Shown: in pieces, positions 26,966-39,393 of the stretch
Position numbering within the stretch: position 1 is the first letter of the stretch
Layout of the letters: the number at the start of each line of letters is the position of its first letter
Assembly: GCA_964035545.1 (NCBI GenBank)
Contig: OZ037770.1
Location: 836,001 to 900,000 of the forward strand
Origin: Bugula neritina
Taxonomy: Eukaryota; Bryozoa; Gymnolaemata; Cheilostomatida; Bugulidae
Direction of reading: 5' to 3'
Length of the DNA stretch: 64,000 bases
Translations under genes and position numbers: made by a program
The notes under the pieces: model-generated
Told to the model about the DNA's origin: nothing
The model's database searches: none
What the model saw: only the letters and a program-made list of their open reading frames with translations

Positions 26966-27176
26966 ACACACATACGTAGACATGATCTGGGAAATATTTC
27001 CATGTATATTTAGCCTCTTACATCATCTTCTAATTGATTTCAGAAGTACACGCCGCTATGTGGAGTGTTCCTTAAAGGCTACTGGTCTATTGGTACCTGG
27101 GTTGACAACTCCTAGTGCTTTAGACAAATATGCACTCATATTTCGCCGATTGGGTCTTTCTGCAGATATAAATTAG
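25020..27176 (+). CDS. Secreted 334-residue protein of unknown family (five exons)
   Basis: Exons 25020-25050, 25432-25855, 25997-26148, 26400-26664 and 27044-27176 have GT-AG borders (donors GTAAGT, GTAAGT, GTGAGT, GTGAGT) and phases 1, 2, 1, 2 that join into one frame ending in TAG. The first 19 residues, MFLKITFALIAMLAGPAGA, form a clear signal peptide split by intron 1. The mature part has eight cysteines (23, 36, 150, 161, 170, 191, 259, 299) and five N-glycosylation sequons (76, 235, 248, 268, 277). There is no membrane anchor, so it is probably secreted with disulfides. I do not recognise the family or a domain. Intron 4 contains a (TA)n tract (26890-26963). No expression evidence is visible, but the phase-consistent structure makes this a convincing gene. 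Confidence 0.85.
26890..26963. repeat. (TA)n microsatellite in intron 4
   Basis: About 37 TA dinucleotides inside the last intron of the secreted-protein gene. Confidence 0.95.
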
Positions 27177-27377
27177 GCTTTACTATAGTATGTATTGCTG
27201 TATCCTTATAATGTTATCTATAATGCACTATTTGTTGCAATAGTTAAGGGGACACAACTCTTACCAACATGCTAACTACTTGTGCCTTGGAAAGTGTCAA
27301 CTCTACACACAATGTTACTAAAGTTACTTGTTTAAAAGGTTTTACCACTTATACTGTGAGAAAAAATTTGCCAAAAT

Positions 27378-27383
27378 AATAAA
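27378..27383 (+). terminator. Possible polyadenylation signal of the secreted-protein gene
   Basis: AATAAA about 200 bp after the stop codon. The hexamer is common by chance in AT-rich DNA. Confidence 0.3.
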
Positions 27384-27706
27384 ATTCACAATATATCACA
27401 TTTAATGAATTGTAAGGCAGTTAAACTAAATATTTATTTATATTTACTATAGATTTCTATCTCAATTGTGTAGTATAAGTTCACTATAGTTCACTGTAGT
27501 TTACCGTTTATCTTAAATCAAATTTAGCTAATTTTATCTTATAGGCTGTTAATGATTGAGTGACTCCAATGAATGATGCAACGATCGATGTGCAAAAACA
27601 AGATGGCTGCTTATAGCTGTTATTTTGGCCTACTTTTGACATTTCTATTAGCATTTTGCAATGACTAATAAAAGCTACAAATATTCTTTGATTTCATTAC
27701 ACACAT

Positions 27707-28127
27707 GAGTCAGTTTACTTCATTTAGTACACACCAGCAACTTATGACCTAACATTAAAGTTTGCTCAAAATAAATTGAAATTTACTATACATGGTATTT
27801 TTATGTGCTGGTTTTAACTACGCATAACAGAAAAGGCTGGGAGGGGATTCCCCAACATTAAAGCACAGGTCATTGTCATATGCACCTAATATTCTATGTG
27901 TGCGACCGTTACGAAAAAACCGTAATGGTCCGTAACCAAAACTAGCTGAATAATTAGGGAAAAACATGGGAAATGAAGCAAAATTAAAAAGCACTTTGAT
28001 TATTTAGGTGCATTTATTGGTGTTTTACTAGTCTTGGCTAAAAAACCATGTTCATTACCAGCTAAATTGTGAAAAATAGCCAAAAACTGAAGATATCCAG
28101 TGTGTACTAAATTAAGTAAAATGACCC
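27707..28127. mobile_element. MITE copy 1 (TIR family GRGTCA-TTTACTT)
   Basis: Left terminus GAGTCAGTTTACTTCATTTA and complemented right terminus GGGTCATTTTACTTAATTTA are inverted repeats that continue through GTACACACC. The 421-bp element has no coding sequence. Flanking ACAT occurs at 27703-27706 and 28128-28131 (a 4-bp candidate target-site duplication). The related sequence at 18300-18580 lacks the element. A second copy is at 58550. The superfamily is not determined. Confidence 0.7.
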
Positions 28128-28290
28128 ACATATTGTTTATTTTCAACACAATGTTATGATTAAAATATTTAACAAGTCTTGCATGTTAATAAACAAAGAA
28201 AGTCTGAATTATGGTAATATTTTACCAAACGAACGGTGGTTTGATCTCAATCTCAGCATTTGCTTTATATCAAATCTAAAAACACTTTAG

Positions 28291-28626
<336 letters not shown>

Positions 28627-29128
28627 CTATAACTTCATTGGTCTACAGTGACTAAGATCTTAGTCTATTTTAACTTTACCATGCCTATATATCATGTATA
28701 GAGCTCACACTGACACAGTAGTTAACCAGTGAATTATTAATTACTTGTGAACTGAGTTACTATTCATTTATTTATTAGTTAATTAAAACAAAATCGAAAA
28801 TGACTGAAATTTCCCGGCAACAAAAAGGAGATCAAATCAAAACAGACATCCTGGTATTTGACAGGAAATTGGCAATATTGCAAAAGCTTCATATAACTGA
28901 AGGCCACTTAAGGCTTTGTCTACTCAAATGACCAGTTTACCAAGTGACAGATATAAAACATTCTAAAACATACAAGCTATATACAAACAATAGCACATTA
29001 GTAAAGTGGGTATAATTATTCAACTAATAATAGTGAAAAGAGTTTAAGCCACAATGTGTTTGAAGTTTGCACCAAACCAAAATATTTAAAGCAAATTTTT
29101 ATCTTGTACAAATCAATACACAACACAA

Positions 29129-29296
29129 TTATGCCATGTTCAAAGCATTAGTCTGAGGTAAACAAATGTTATAAAAAGTGTTTAAATGGAAACTGTTAAT
29201 ATTTCTCCACTGTATCCAGCCATCTCTCTGAAGTGAAGATTTGGTAGTTGTCTGTTCATTGTCATCAAGTGCAGACAACTCATAGTAATGTGGATC
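29129..29296 (-). CDS. Candidate last exon, 55 residues
   Basis: After an acceptor-like TTGTTGTAG at 29297 the minus strand is open for 55 codons to TAA. It has a protein-like composition (YYELSALDDNEQTTT, then RDGWIQWRNIN) resembling an acidic cytoplasmic tail. Its phase (0) does not fit the zinc-finger exon at 30167 (phase 2), so it belongs to another transcript or an intermediate exon is missing. Family not recognised. Confidence 0.3.
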   Translation of the reverse strand, partial: DPHYYELSALDDNEQTTTKSSLQRDGWIQWRNINSFHLNTFYNICLPQTNALNMA

Positions 29297-29408
29297 CTAC
29301 AACAATGTATGGATTACAATAGCTTTTCATTACTGATAAAAATACAATTAAAACTGATTGCTGACTTTTAAAATACAAACAATGTGTTTATTCCAGTCAC
29401 ACGCATGA

Positions 29409-29645
29409 AATGAAATAAATGGAATTGGTGAGAATTCCCTTACTAGTACTAGCAGATATGAATCAGATGTGAGAGAGGAAGTAGCCAGTCCCACAATTCC
29501 TTTAGAGGAAGTGTCAGATTCTCCGCCTACAGATATGTATGTAGAGAAATATTATTGGATGAAAATACTCAAAAGATCACAGAACCTGTTGAGAAAACCC
29601 TGGATTTCAAATAGAACACGACTCCTAAGCTTGACTACTGTATAA
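29409..29645 (+). CDS. Candidate coding remnant, plus strand
   Basis: An open frame of 78 codons without an obvious start reads like real protein in its first half (SDVREEVASPTIPLEEVSDS, then MYVEKYYW) and ends at TAA. No clear acceptor precedes it and no partner exon was found. It could be a pseudogene fragment. Confidence 0.25.
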   Translation, partial: NEINGIGENSLTSTSRYESDVREEVASPTIPLEEVSDSPPTDMYVEKYYWMKILKRSQNLLRKPWISNRTRLLSLTTV

Positions 29646-30166
29646 AAATTTAAATATTTATTACTCTAATCATTGGTTTAAGTAGAAAGAACTCTTTTGC
29701 TTATAGGAAAAATATGTTAGTACCATGATTATAGACTACCCTATGCCTCTGCTATATACAATTCCTCAGAAACAATACAAAGCTATATATACAACTGTAT
29801 GTATGTTTACTAAACAAGCAATAAACAATGCAACACTAACCCATCATAAGTATAGATTTATTTGAGAGAAAGTGGTTTCTTATCTCCTGAATGTGAGAGC
29901 TCAACTGGTAGCCACTACTAACATGTAATATCTTACAAGGTATCTACAAAATATATCCAATAAGTTATTCTAAATAATCATTGGTATTGAAATATCAACT
30001 GGAATAATATTTACAGTTAGTTTATATATTAATCAGAACCCTCTAGTATAAATACAGGTTGTAACATGACTCTCTGAAATAATATTCTCACAAGAGCTAA
30101 CCTGTGTTGCCTAGCAACAGCATAACAATGCAATAGTTTCAATGTCAAAGGTCAAGGAGAGTTCAC

Positions 30167-31442
30167 CTGTAGTCGCAGTGAGGACAGGCAAACGCCTTCT
30201 CCGTGTTGTGAGTTCGAAGGTGACGTTTGAGATGAGCCTTCCTCGAGAACTTCTTGGAGCAGACGGCACACTCGTACAGAACCTCCGCCTCCGTGTGGAC
30301 CATCTTGATGTGCATCTTGAGGATATACTGGTCTTTGTAGAGCTTGCCACAGGTGGGGCACGTGCAGCCCTCCGCTGTGTGTCGGTGCATGTGTCTCTTT
30401 ATGACGTACGGGTGCTCGGAGATGTGATGACACACCTCGCAGATGTTCCGGGGGTGAGTTTCCTGTAGGTCAAGGTCAAACAGATATTACACACTACACG
30501 GGGCATGAGCATAGCACTAGCCAATCAGAGCGAAGGTAACATGTTCAGAGGACAGGAAGTGACTCACCAGGTAGTGTGCCGGCAGGTTCGCCTCGTTCAG
30601 AGTGATGTAGGAGCAGCACCTACACTTGTGAAGGAGGTCAGCGTGACTCTCCTTAAGGTGCAGCTCGTACTGCTGCAGGTAGAAGGCCTGGAAGGAGCAC
30701 TTCTCACACTTGAGCTTCTCCAGGTCCACCTCGCTGGCCTTGATGCCCAGCTCGCCGGAGTCGTGCGACAGAGCGGGCGTTGTGACGCCCCCCGCAGGCA
30801 CTTTGATGAGGAACTGCTTGAGCACAGGCTTCATGAGTCGAATGTTAGTGAGACTGGAGCCGGGTTCCATCAGCATCTCTGCAGAGTCGACAGGGACAGA
30901 GTGAACAGTGGCCGCTACGGCTGAGACAGAGCGGCTACTTGGTAGTCACAGGAAATGAGCAATGCCAGCAGTGAGCATGCTCAGCACACTCAACACTCAG
31001 GTATACAGTTAGACACAGCAGACTGGCCTGGAATGGTTTTATAGTTGTCCTTTCATGATAAACACTTTGGACCACAGCTTCTGTTAGAAACAGCTAATAA
31101 TAAACAGAGCTGAAGAATGACTTAGTGAAGAGTGTAGTTCTACTCTCCCCCCCCCCCGCACAGTGACTATAGTAAATGTGTGGACCCCGGGCTAGTAATA
31201 GCTTACAACTCAACTTCCACATGGACCAATGAGAGAACAGCTATACTCTCTATCTAAACACAGAAAAACAGACAGACTGACCGTCGTACACGTCGTCACT
31301 GGCGCTGTTGGACTGACTGATGACGCTGGCAGGGTCTATGTTAGTCACGGCAGCCACCTGCTGTTTGGAGATGACGGCAGAGGTCACATCTCCGCCCACT
31401 GCCGGGATGATCATCTTGGGAACCGGCAGCTTCGTCTCGCCT
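30167..31442 (-). CDS. C2H2 zinc-finger protein, three internal exons (partial gene)
   Basis: Exon A (about 31442-31282; GTCAGT donor, phase 1) encodes a linker, KLPVPKMIIPAVGG onward. Exon B (30920-30568; acceptor CTCAG, donor GTGAGT, phase 0) and exon C (30462-30167; acceptor TACAG, donor GTGAAC, phase 2) encode C2H2 fingers. The fingers are CEKC...HLKESH, CRCC...H split across the B/C junction to ETH, CEVC...HMHRH, CPTC...HIKMVH, CAVC...HLRTH and the start of a sixth, CPHCDYR, cut by the intron. Spacing and paired cysteines fit a nuclear DNA-binding protein in the broad CTCF/ZFX style, but I cannot name an orthologue. Both ends are missing; downstream exons were not found within 1 kb. The exons are markedly GC-rich against the background. 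The gene is divergent to PDRG1. Confidence 0.75.
31146..31157. repeat. Poly-C run
   Basis: About 12 consecutive C in the intron between zinc-finger exons A and B. Confidence 0.8.
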
Positions 31443-32246
31443 GCTGCCGTAGTGAGAGAGAAGACAACTCTAAACAGATTCTCCATACTGCTGAGTGACA
31501 CTAACTAGAATATGCTTACAGAGCAAGACCATGAGATGAACACACAGGTTTGTATCTCAGTTGATAGATTAGATGCTGCACTGTTTGGAATAACTCATTT
31601 TTAAGAGCTTTAAGAGATATGAACATGGAATTGTTACTTATACTTGAATATCAATATAAATTATTTGCGACTAGTACTACTCCTAGTCCTACTTCTAGGA
31701 TGAGTGAGTTAGACAGTAGGCGCAGTTACTGCTAGTATTTCTAGTATGGCAAACTTAATTGTATATATATAATCATAATTATTATAAGTTTTAATTCTGA
31801 TTTATTCTAATTTGCTGTCAATATTGATGCAATCTGTTGGTTTGACAAACAATGCGCTAAAATACAACTTTGCTCATAATATATTAATGTGAAGATTTTC
31901 ATTGAAATACCAAATCTTGCCTTAAAGTAATACATAGATGAATAATAGTATTAGTTAGCCTACACCAATTCAAAACTATTATTTTTATTTTCGTTGCTGT
32001 TTATATTTTAAGTAGACACACAAACATATTCTTATTGGTTATTGATGAATTGACAAATAACTTTAAAATCAAACTGAATTTTCTAGAAGAGTTTTGCTTG
32101 ATTTAGAACACTTGAGTATGAAATGCTGCACCACACTAACATCAGCTGGTAATTTAATCAATTTTGTTGTTGAGAATGTTAGATTGTTGATTAAGCAATA
32201 AAGCCAGAGGAGAAGTTCAGTGTATAAGCGCTGTTGTAGATCATAG

Positions 32247-32660
32247 ATGTCATTTGACACAAACAAATTATTGGAGCAGCTTACAGCTGTAGAATACGCT
32301 GCTCAGGGTTTGCTGGAAGAGAGGCAGAGTATTGTAGCTTTAGATAGAACTCGTAATCACACTCGGGAGGCTCGTACAGCGCTGAAACATGTTGTCTCGG
32401 GCAGAGAATCCTTGGCAAATCATGGAAGTAAAACCTGGATGTGTTTTGGCAACACTTTTATTAAAATGAAGAATGACACTGCTCTTAAACTTCTGAATGA
32501 ATCTCATTTAGAGTTAGATAGAGAAATTGAAAAGAGTAGAAATGGACTCAGGGATAAACTGAATAATGTGAGAGAGTTGGAGGGCAACTCTCATGCTGCT
32601 GGTTTTAATCTGAAGGCTCTTTCACCGGATGAACAGAAAGCTTTAAATCGATTATTGTGA
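32247..32660 (+). CDS. PDRG1: p53 and DNA damage-regulated protein 1 homologue (prefoldin-like subunit)
   Basis: Intact single-exon frame of 137 residues. It shares the PDRG1 signature: RQSIVALDRTRNHTREARTAL in the N-terminal helix, then WMCFGNTFIKM in the central beta hairpin, LDREIEKSRNGLRDKLN in the C-terminal helix, and a GFNLKALSPDEQKALNRLL tail. Length is close to vertebrate PDRG1 (about 133). Known relatives form part of the R2TP/prefoldin-like (PAQosome) chaperone assembly with URI1, UXT, RPAP3 and PIH1D1, in cytoplasm and nucleus, supporting assembly of RNA polymerases and PIKK kinases. The ATG at 32247 is chosen because it precedes the first coiled-coil helix. It lies divergent to the zinc-finger exons and convergent with NTase-TPR gene 2. 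Confidence 0.92.
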   Translation: MSFDTNKLLEQLTAVEYAAQGLLEERQSIVALDRTRNHTREARTALKHVVSGRESLANHGSKTWMCFGNTFIKMKNDTALKLLNESHLELDREIEKSRNGLRDKLNNVRELEGNSHAAGFNLKALSPDEQKALNRLL

Positions 32661-32689
32661 AATTGATCTCCCAATTTATTCTCACAGAA

Positions 32690-32900
32690 TGAAATGTGCT
32701 CCAGCTTGTTATATATTTTTTGTTAGTTGTTAAGCATATTTTATGCTATCAGTATCTAATATATAGTATAATATAACATGTGGTGCAATGCCGATGGTTC
32801 AAACCAAATCTACTCTAATAAGCAGACTGTGCTCCAGCTCATTATTCGCATGTGTTTTGTAGGTTGTTAAGTATATTTTATGTTTGCAGCACCCCATGTA
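32690..32900 (+). repeat. Diverged tandem duplication in the PDRG1 3' flank
   Basis: The block GTGCTCCAGCTYRTTAT...GTTGTTAAGYATATTTTATG occurs at about 32696-32747 and again at about 32828-32882, offset by about 134 bp. It probably lies in or just after the 3' UTR. Confidence 0.7.
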
Positions 32901-33774
32901 TATAATAATATAATATAACTTATAATGTAATAACAACTTTACTATATTAAAAAGTTTTGCTTAAAAATTCACTTTGCATAGAAGACATACAAACTTGTAG
33001 TAGCTGGTTACCAACTCCTTTTTCGTATATTATTGGAATTTGTTATTTTCATTGAGCCTATTGATTTATCATTCAATTGTATAAATTTTAATACTTTAAT
33101 ACTTTGAACACCAACACCTTGAATAGATCACTAAATTTCTTTCATATAAAACAAGTTTCAAACATGCTATAGTTGTTAGCTTTCAAGTGCAACGCAACTC
33201 CAATACAGTGGATATTTTTCATGTGATTATTTTGAGTTTGCTTTTTGGCATAAGCATAAAATATACAGTGTAACTAATATGTAATAAAATAAGAGTTGGT
33301 ATAATGTCTGTACTTTCAATAGCGAGTGTAGCTTCTTCACATGTGCTAATTTTTCAACGGTGCAGCAATCAACGAGTTTGAAATAAACACTATGACTATC
33401 TTGAAAGCCAGTTCAGCATTATATATAAATTATTCAACTGTTGGAGGATTTTCAAATCTAGCTGACCTGCGGGCACTTTTTCACAGCAAAGGTAATTTAT
33501 ATCATCTACATCAGTTGGTATCATTTAACTTCCAAAATGTCTTCATCTAAAAAAATTTATATTGTAACACTAAAATGTTTTCTTTGGTTATTGCAAAAAA
33601 ATGTTTCGAAAATTTTCAGAAATATTATCGGTGAATTATAACTTTAATATCAAGAAAAGAATTAAGCATAGATAAAATAAAATTACAAAATTGAATGCGT
33701 TTTCATAACAACATAGAAAACACAAACTTGGAACTGACTTCCTAAATGCAAAAAATATAAGGATTACAAACAGT

Positions 33775-33780
33775 TTTATT
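33775..33780 (-). terminator. Possible polyadenylation signal of NTase-TPR gene 2
   Basis: AATAAA on the minus strand about 225 bp after the candidate terminal exon. Confidence 0.3.
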
Positions 33781-34003
33781 TAAACATGAAGCCATACTAA
33801 AAGTAAAATGTGGAGAATATAAGGATATACAGCTATTTGTATTATGTTGTGTTACTCTATAACATTGTATATGTGAAATAAAAGTGTAACGCAACTCAAA
33901 GCAAGACAAAATAAAGTCACGGTGCTCCCCCCACTCTTGGAGTTCAAAGAAAATTCTATGCAGGGACTATTTTGACCTAACTTTTAAAAGGATCAAGTTT
34001 AAC

Positions 34004-37000
34004 TTAGAAAAAGTAAAATCGTTTTAATAATGGATCAGCACACTTCCTGTACTGATGTAAGTGGAGACAACACTGTCCTAAGAGTTGACATATATTAGCC
34101 CGAGTATCTTTACAGTAGCCAGTGGGTGAATGTTTGAGAGCGAGTAGTAGGAGACCCTTAGCGTGTTTGTAGTCTGATGATGAGATTAGAGTCTGAAAGA
34201 GATTAACTAACACGGTTGTATATAGAGGGAGATGAACAGTATTACATCTATCTCTTTCTATATGATATAGTAGTGCAAGAATGAGGTGTATTCTAAGAAA
34301 ACTGAGGCTCTACTGTGATAACTACTAGCATTGTTCGCATCACTGCCATACACATTTACCCATTTCTAGCCCTTTCCTATAGTACTCCAGTGCCTTGCTA
34401 TATTCACCCATGTAATAATAGATCTTACCAAAGTTGGTGTAACTACTAGCAATGTCTGCAGGAACGGCATTACAGCCGTAGAGAGTTATTCTCATCTCCA
34501 GACCTTTCCTACAGTACTCTAGCGCCTTGCTATATTCACCCATGTTACTATATACAGTACCAACATTGTTATAACCACTAGCAATGTGTGCATGCACTGC
34601 ATCACTGCCATAGACAGCTAGTTGCATCTCTAGACCCTTCATGCAGTACTCCAGTGCCTTGCTATATTCACCCATGTTAGTATACACATTACCAATATTG
34701 CGATATGTAATAGCACTGTCTTCGTGCACTGCATCACTGCCATAGACAGCTATCTTCATATCTAGACTCTTCCTATAGTACTCTAGTGCCTTGCTATATT
34801 CACCCATGTTACTATACACATTACCAATATTGCTATAACTTCTAGCAATGTCTGCATGCACTGCATCACTACCATAGACAGCTAGTTGCATCTCTAGACC
34901 CTTCATGCAGTACTCTAGTGCCTTGCTATATTCACCCATGTTAATATACACATTACCAATACTAGTATAACTATTAGCAATGTCTGCATGTACTGCATCA
35001 CTGCCATAGACAGCTTGTCGCATTTCTAGACTCTTCCTATGGTACTGTAGTGCCTTACTATATTCACCCATTTCACAATACACATTACCAATATTGTTAT
35101 AGCCACCAGCAATGGTTGCATGCACTGCATCACTGCCATAGACAGCTAACTGCATCTCTAGACTTTTCTTATAGTACAATAGGGCTTTGCTATATTCATT
35201 CATTCCATGATACACATTACCGACATTGGTATAACTACTAGCAATGTCTGCATGCACTGCGTCACTGCCATAGACTGCTAGCTGGATTTCTAGACCCTTC
35301 CTACAGTACTCTAATGCCTTGCTATATTCACCCATGTTAGTATGCACACTACCAATACTAGTATAACTACTAGCAATGTCTGCATGCACTGCATCACTGC
35401 CATAAACAGCTAGCTGCATCTCTAAACCTTTCCTATAGTACTCCAGTGCCTTGCTATATTCACCCATGTTAGTATGCACATTACCAATACTAGTATAATT
35501 ACCAGCAATGTGTCTATGCACTGCATCACTGCCATAAACAGCTAGCTGCATTTCTAGACCTTTCTTATAGTACTCCAGTGCCTTGCTATATTCACCGGTG
35601 TTAGTATACACATTACCAATATTGCGATATCTAATAGCAATGTCTGCATGCACTGCATCACTGTCATAGACAGCTAGCTGTATCTCTAGACCCTTCATAT
35701 AGTACTCTAGTGCCTTGCTATATTCACCCATTTTACTATGCACAATACCAATATTGTTATAACTACTAGCAATGTCTGCATGCACTGCATCAATGCCATA
35801 AACAGCTAGTTGCATCTCTAGACCTTTCCTATAGTACTCTAGTGCCATGCTATATTCACCAATGTTACTATACACATTACCAATACTAGTATAACTACCA
35901 GCCATGGGTCCATGCACCGCATCACTGCCATAGACAGCTCTGAACATCTCACATCCCCTATTGAAATACTGCAAAGCTTGGTCATAGAGACACATATCTC
36001 TATAGACATTACCAACTCTCATGTAACAAGAAGCTACATCAGGACTAACACTGTTCATCTCTCTACTAGCTCTCTCAATATTCAACATCATGGCCTCTGC
36101 ACTCAGTTCTACAGACATTTTTCCCATATCACCATGGAGCTGGGAAAACAATGGAATACTATCAATACTGCTCAGAATTTCTATGTTAATTTCCAATGAC
36201 TTTGTGTAATGTTCTAATGCAACTTCTGTCTGTCCCAATTTACTATAAACTTTACCAAATGCAGAGTTTATGTCTGCCATATCTATGTGGGTGTTCTGAA
36301 CTTCAGACTCTATCATACTGAGAGCTGAATCAAGATATGACAGAGCTGAGTCATATTCACTCTTACAGCAATGAAGAAGACCAATTTCTACTGATAGAGA
36401 ACTTTTTTCATGTGCATTAACTTTTAACCTATCAAACAATCTTTCTACAATTTGATACTTTTCAGTGCATAAACTGTAATCACCCATTTTTGCATGCAGA
36501 TCTGCAATTCTTCGATAACATTGAGCAACATCAACGTGATCCGAACTGTACAAACTTTTTGTCATAGCTAATGCTCTGTTGTAGAACTCTAGAGAGCTTT
36601 CATAATTTTCAGCTTTTTCATTGAGTTGACCTAAACCACTCAGTAGAAGGGCAATGTCTGGGTGGTTAGTCTGGTCAGTGTGAACTTCTGTCAACTTATC
36701 TAAATGATGAGTCAAGTATTCAACACCTCTATCATGCTCACCTTTTTCTGACTGCACTAAAGCAAGAGAAACTATCAAATCCACGTAATGGCTGCCAAAT
36801 TGTTGCCCTGACCTTTGGGAATACAAAATATCAAAAAGTTTTTGTGACTTATTTGCCAACTCTTCAGCTTGCACATAATGTTTTACATTTTCATAAGCTT
36901 TGCTAGTCACCCTTAATGCTTGTGCAATAATTTCAAAAATGTCTCTGTCCTCAGCTGAATGCTGAGTGTTGTTAGCCTGTTCTCTAACAAATCTGCTTAA

Positions 37001-39049
37001 AGTCTGATTCCCTTTTAAGTTGTACTTTGATCTAAGGACAGAAAAAACGTCACCAATCAAAGAGAAGACCTCATGGTAATTGTGAAGCTGATTGGCTGAG
37101 TCAGCTGCTAACACTTTCCATTTTAACCTATCAGATGCAGAGTCTACACAGTTGTCTGCTAACCAAATGAAATACTTAAGACAACTATCATACTTTCTAG
37201 TGGAATACAATAAATATGCAGCCATTTCAATGTATTTTGGCACAACAGTTGACGCATTATTGTTTTCAGTCTGAAGTGTTTTGATCAAATCTTGGGCACT
37301 TTTATCAAATACATCTGCACCCCAATTAGCTTTGAAACTTTTAATAGATTGCTCAAAATCTCCACAAAAAAACTCGACCTCCATTTTTAAAGTCAAACCT
37401 GGGTTAGTTATTGCAACTTGGTTCATCAGTTTTTCTAACACAGCAATGCCTGTTCTTTCACTCTGACAATCAACCTTATCTATGTTTCTCTGAACTGATA
37501 TCTTTACGGGAACAAAGAGAAAAGCTAACAGAACAAACATGTCTCTAGATAAATGATAAATTCCTTTAGTCTGGCATTCAGTGGGAGGATATAAAGAGAA
37601 ATGATCTTCTTGAGTTTCTGATTGTAGGTATGCAGTTGTTCTGATGTATATTGCCAGTGCTGTTATCAAATTCAATTTTATCAATTGTTTGTCAGTCACA
37701 ATGTTCTGCTCTTTCAAATGACATGTTATAGACCAAGGAGTCATTTTATCTAAAGCTATCAACAGTCTTAGGTGATCAACTAACAGTGTTGGATATCGAA
37801 AAATATCACTTTTAACTTTGAGTTTTGTATTGTCAGGAGGGCCAAAGAATTTAAAAGTCGGCAAAAAGTTGTACGCAGCAGCATCTGTTTTCAATAACTT
37901 TAGGCGTTTGTTTATTAAAGTTGAGTTATTTGCTTTTTTTGCTAAAGCAGCTTGAAGGTTTTCAAGAGTCTTATCAAACAGTATTTCCCCATTTCCATAT
38001 GCATATATCATGACAATAGAAGATAACAGATCAGCTATATCTGCTATGTCACCAGCTGGTGACGTAAGTGTCTCAGAGTATAGTTCAGTCAACTGTTCTA
38101 CAGTCAAAATCAAACCCCTGCTACCATCTTCTTTCCCTGTGGGAATATTCCCAGCGTTCTTGAATATTCCATCAATACGAAACCCTACAGTAGCACTATC
38201 TGTGTATGATTTGTCTATTTCAGGAATATTAAAACCCTTCAATGGTGACTCTCCCATATTACCAATTCTAAAGTAGCTATCAACTGCTAGTTTAGTAAAG
38301 TAGTTAATATGAGAGTCTGACTCAACAACAAAGGCATACTCTAGGTCAGAATATAGAGTGGCTGTACCACGGGCAACAGAACCAAGACCAATCACAGCAA
38401 ATGAACAGGGAATATTTAGACCTGATGTACTCAAAGTATCAACACTGGACTGTATGAACTTACTACAGGTTGATATAAAGTTATCACTGCATTTCTGACT
38501 TAGTTCAAATACAGAAGTACTAAACTCAGTGAATGCATCTTTTGCTACAGATAAGTTATCAAGTTTCAGATTACTTGTGTCAATAGAGCTGAAGTCAGTT
38601 TTTGTCTCAGTTCTGTAGTCCTCCAGCAACTTGAGTTGTTTCTTTGTCAGTTTCTGATGTTCCTCATAGCTGAGTGGATGTCTTCCTTCATACCAACAGT
38701 CTTCTATTTGGTAGACTCTCCTCTGTCTCTCCTCACTGAACTCTAGAGCCAGGCATCTGTTAGCTAGTCCATGAGCCTAGAAAACAAAATATGATGGAGC
38801 TGCAGTTGAATGCATACAGTTCTCTCTCCAACAGTTAGCATGTGTTGACAGCACACTTTTCATGAGAATTTCATCTACCTCAACGTAATCTAATCAGCCA
38901 AATTATTATTTAATTACCTGGTCGATAAGAATAATAGGATTATAGCAAACTACCTGCAGATGATGCACCCAGTTTCTACTAGATTCAGCCTTCTTTTGGT
39001 ATTTTGTGGTCAGTTCTTCTAACTTTAATATGTCTTTGTAGTCCTCCAT
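34004..39049 (-). CDS. NTase-TPR protein 2: nucleotidyltransferase-like domain plus 12 TPRs
   Basis: Exon 1 is 39049-38954 (32 codons, GTAGT donor). Exon 2 starts at 38776 after a TTCTAG acceptor and stays open to 34340 (1510 residues). It keeps the GSVARGTATLYSDLE metal-binding motif at residues 164-178 and RIDG downstream, so the NTase fold should be functional. The same diverged helical middle is followed by 12 near-identical 44-residue TPRs (half of gene 1). A conserved donor ATGG|GTAAAT at 34360 and an acceptor CATCAG at 34174 would define a 186-bp intron and a phase-matched last exon 34173-34004. That adds a TPR-like helix pair (DYKHAKGLLLLALKHSP...GQCCLHLHQY) and gives 1560 residues. 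Without splicing the frame ends in a repeat shifted by a 2-bp deletion. Substrate unknown; cytosolic by lack of signal or membrane segments. Confidence 0.85.
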
Positions 39050-39393
39050 GTTATGATATGAAACACATTGTGCACTATTGAATAAAACATGTATTGACAT
39101 AGGTGAGTTTACATCTAGTGATGGAATGTAATGCTAACTATTACTATCTGTGTTTGCAATGAACGAAAGAGAGTGAATGGTAGACATGTGTGACATTCAG
39201 ATACATTAAACAAATACTAATTTGTATAAGAAGTATATATAAACACTAACCCTATATAGCACTATAACATTTAAATATATTCACTGTCGTCACATCTACA
39301 ATTATTATATTATCTTCAATTTTCTAACTTTGAATGTACCTGGCAAAACTCCAATATAGTATAGATTTGAAACACAATGTTGCTAGTGCTTAT

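Noticed and set aside
30111-30924. Plus-strand and alternate-frame open frames over the zinc-finger exons
   Set aside because: The minus-strand frame has proper Cys2-His2 spacing and phase-matched splice sites; the others are shadows in GC-rich exons.
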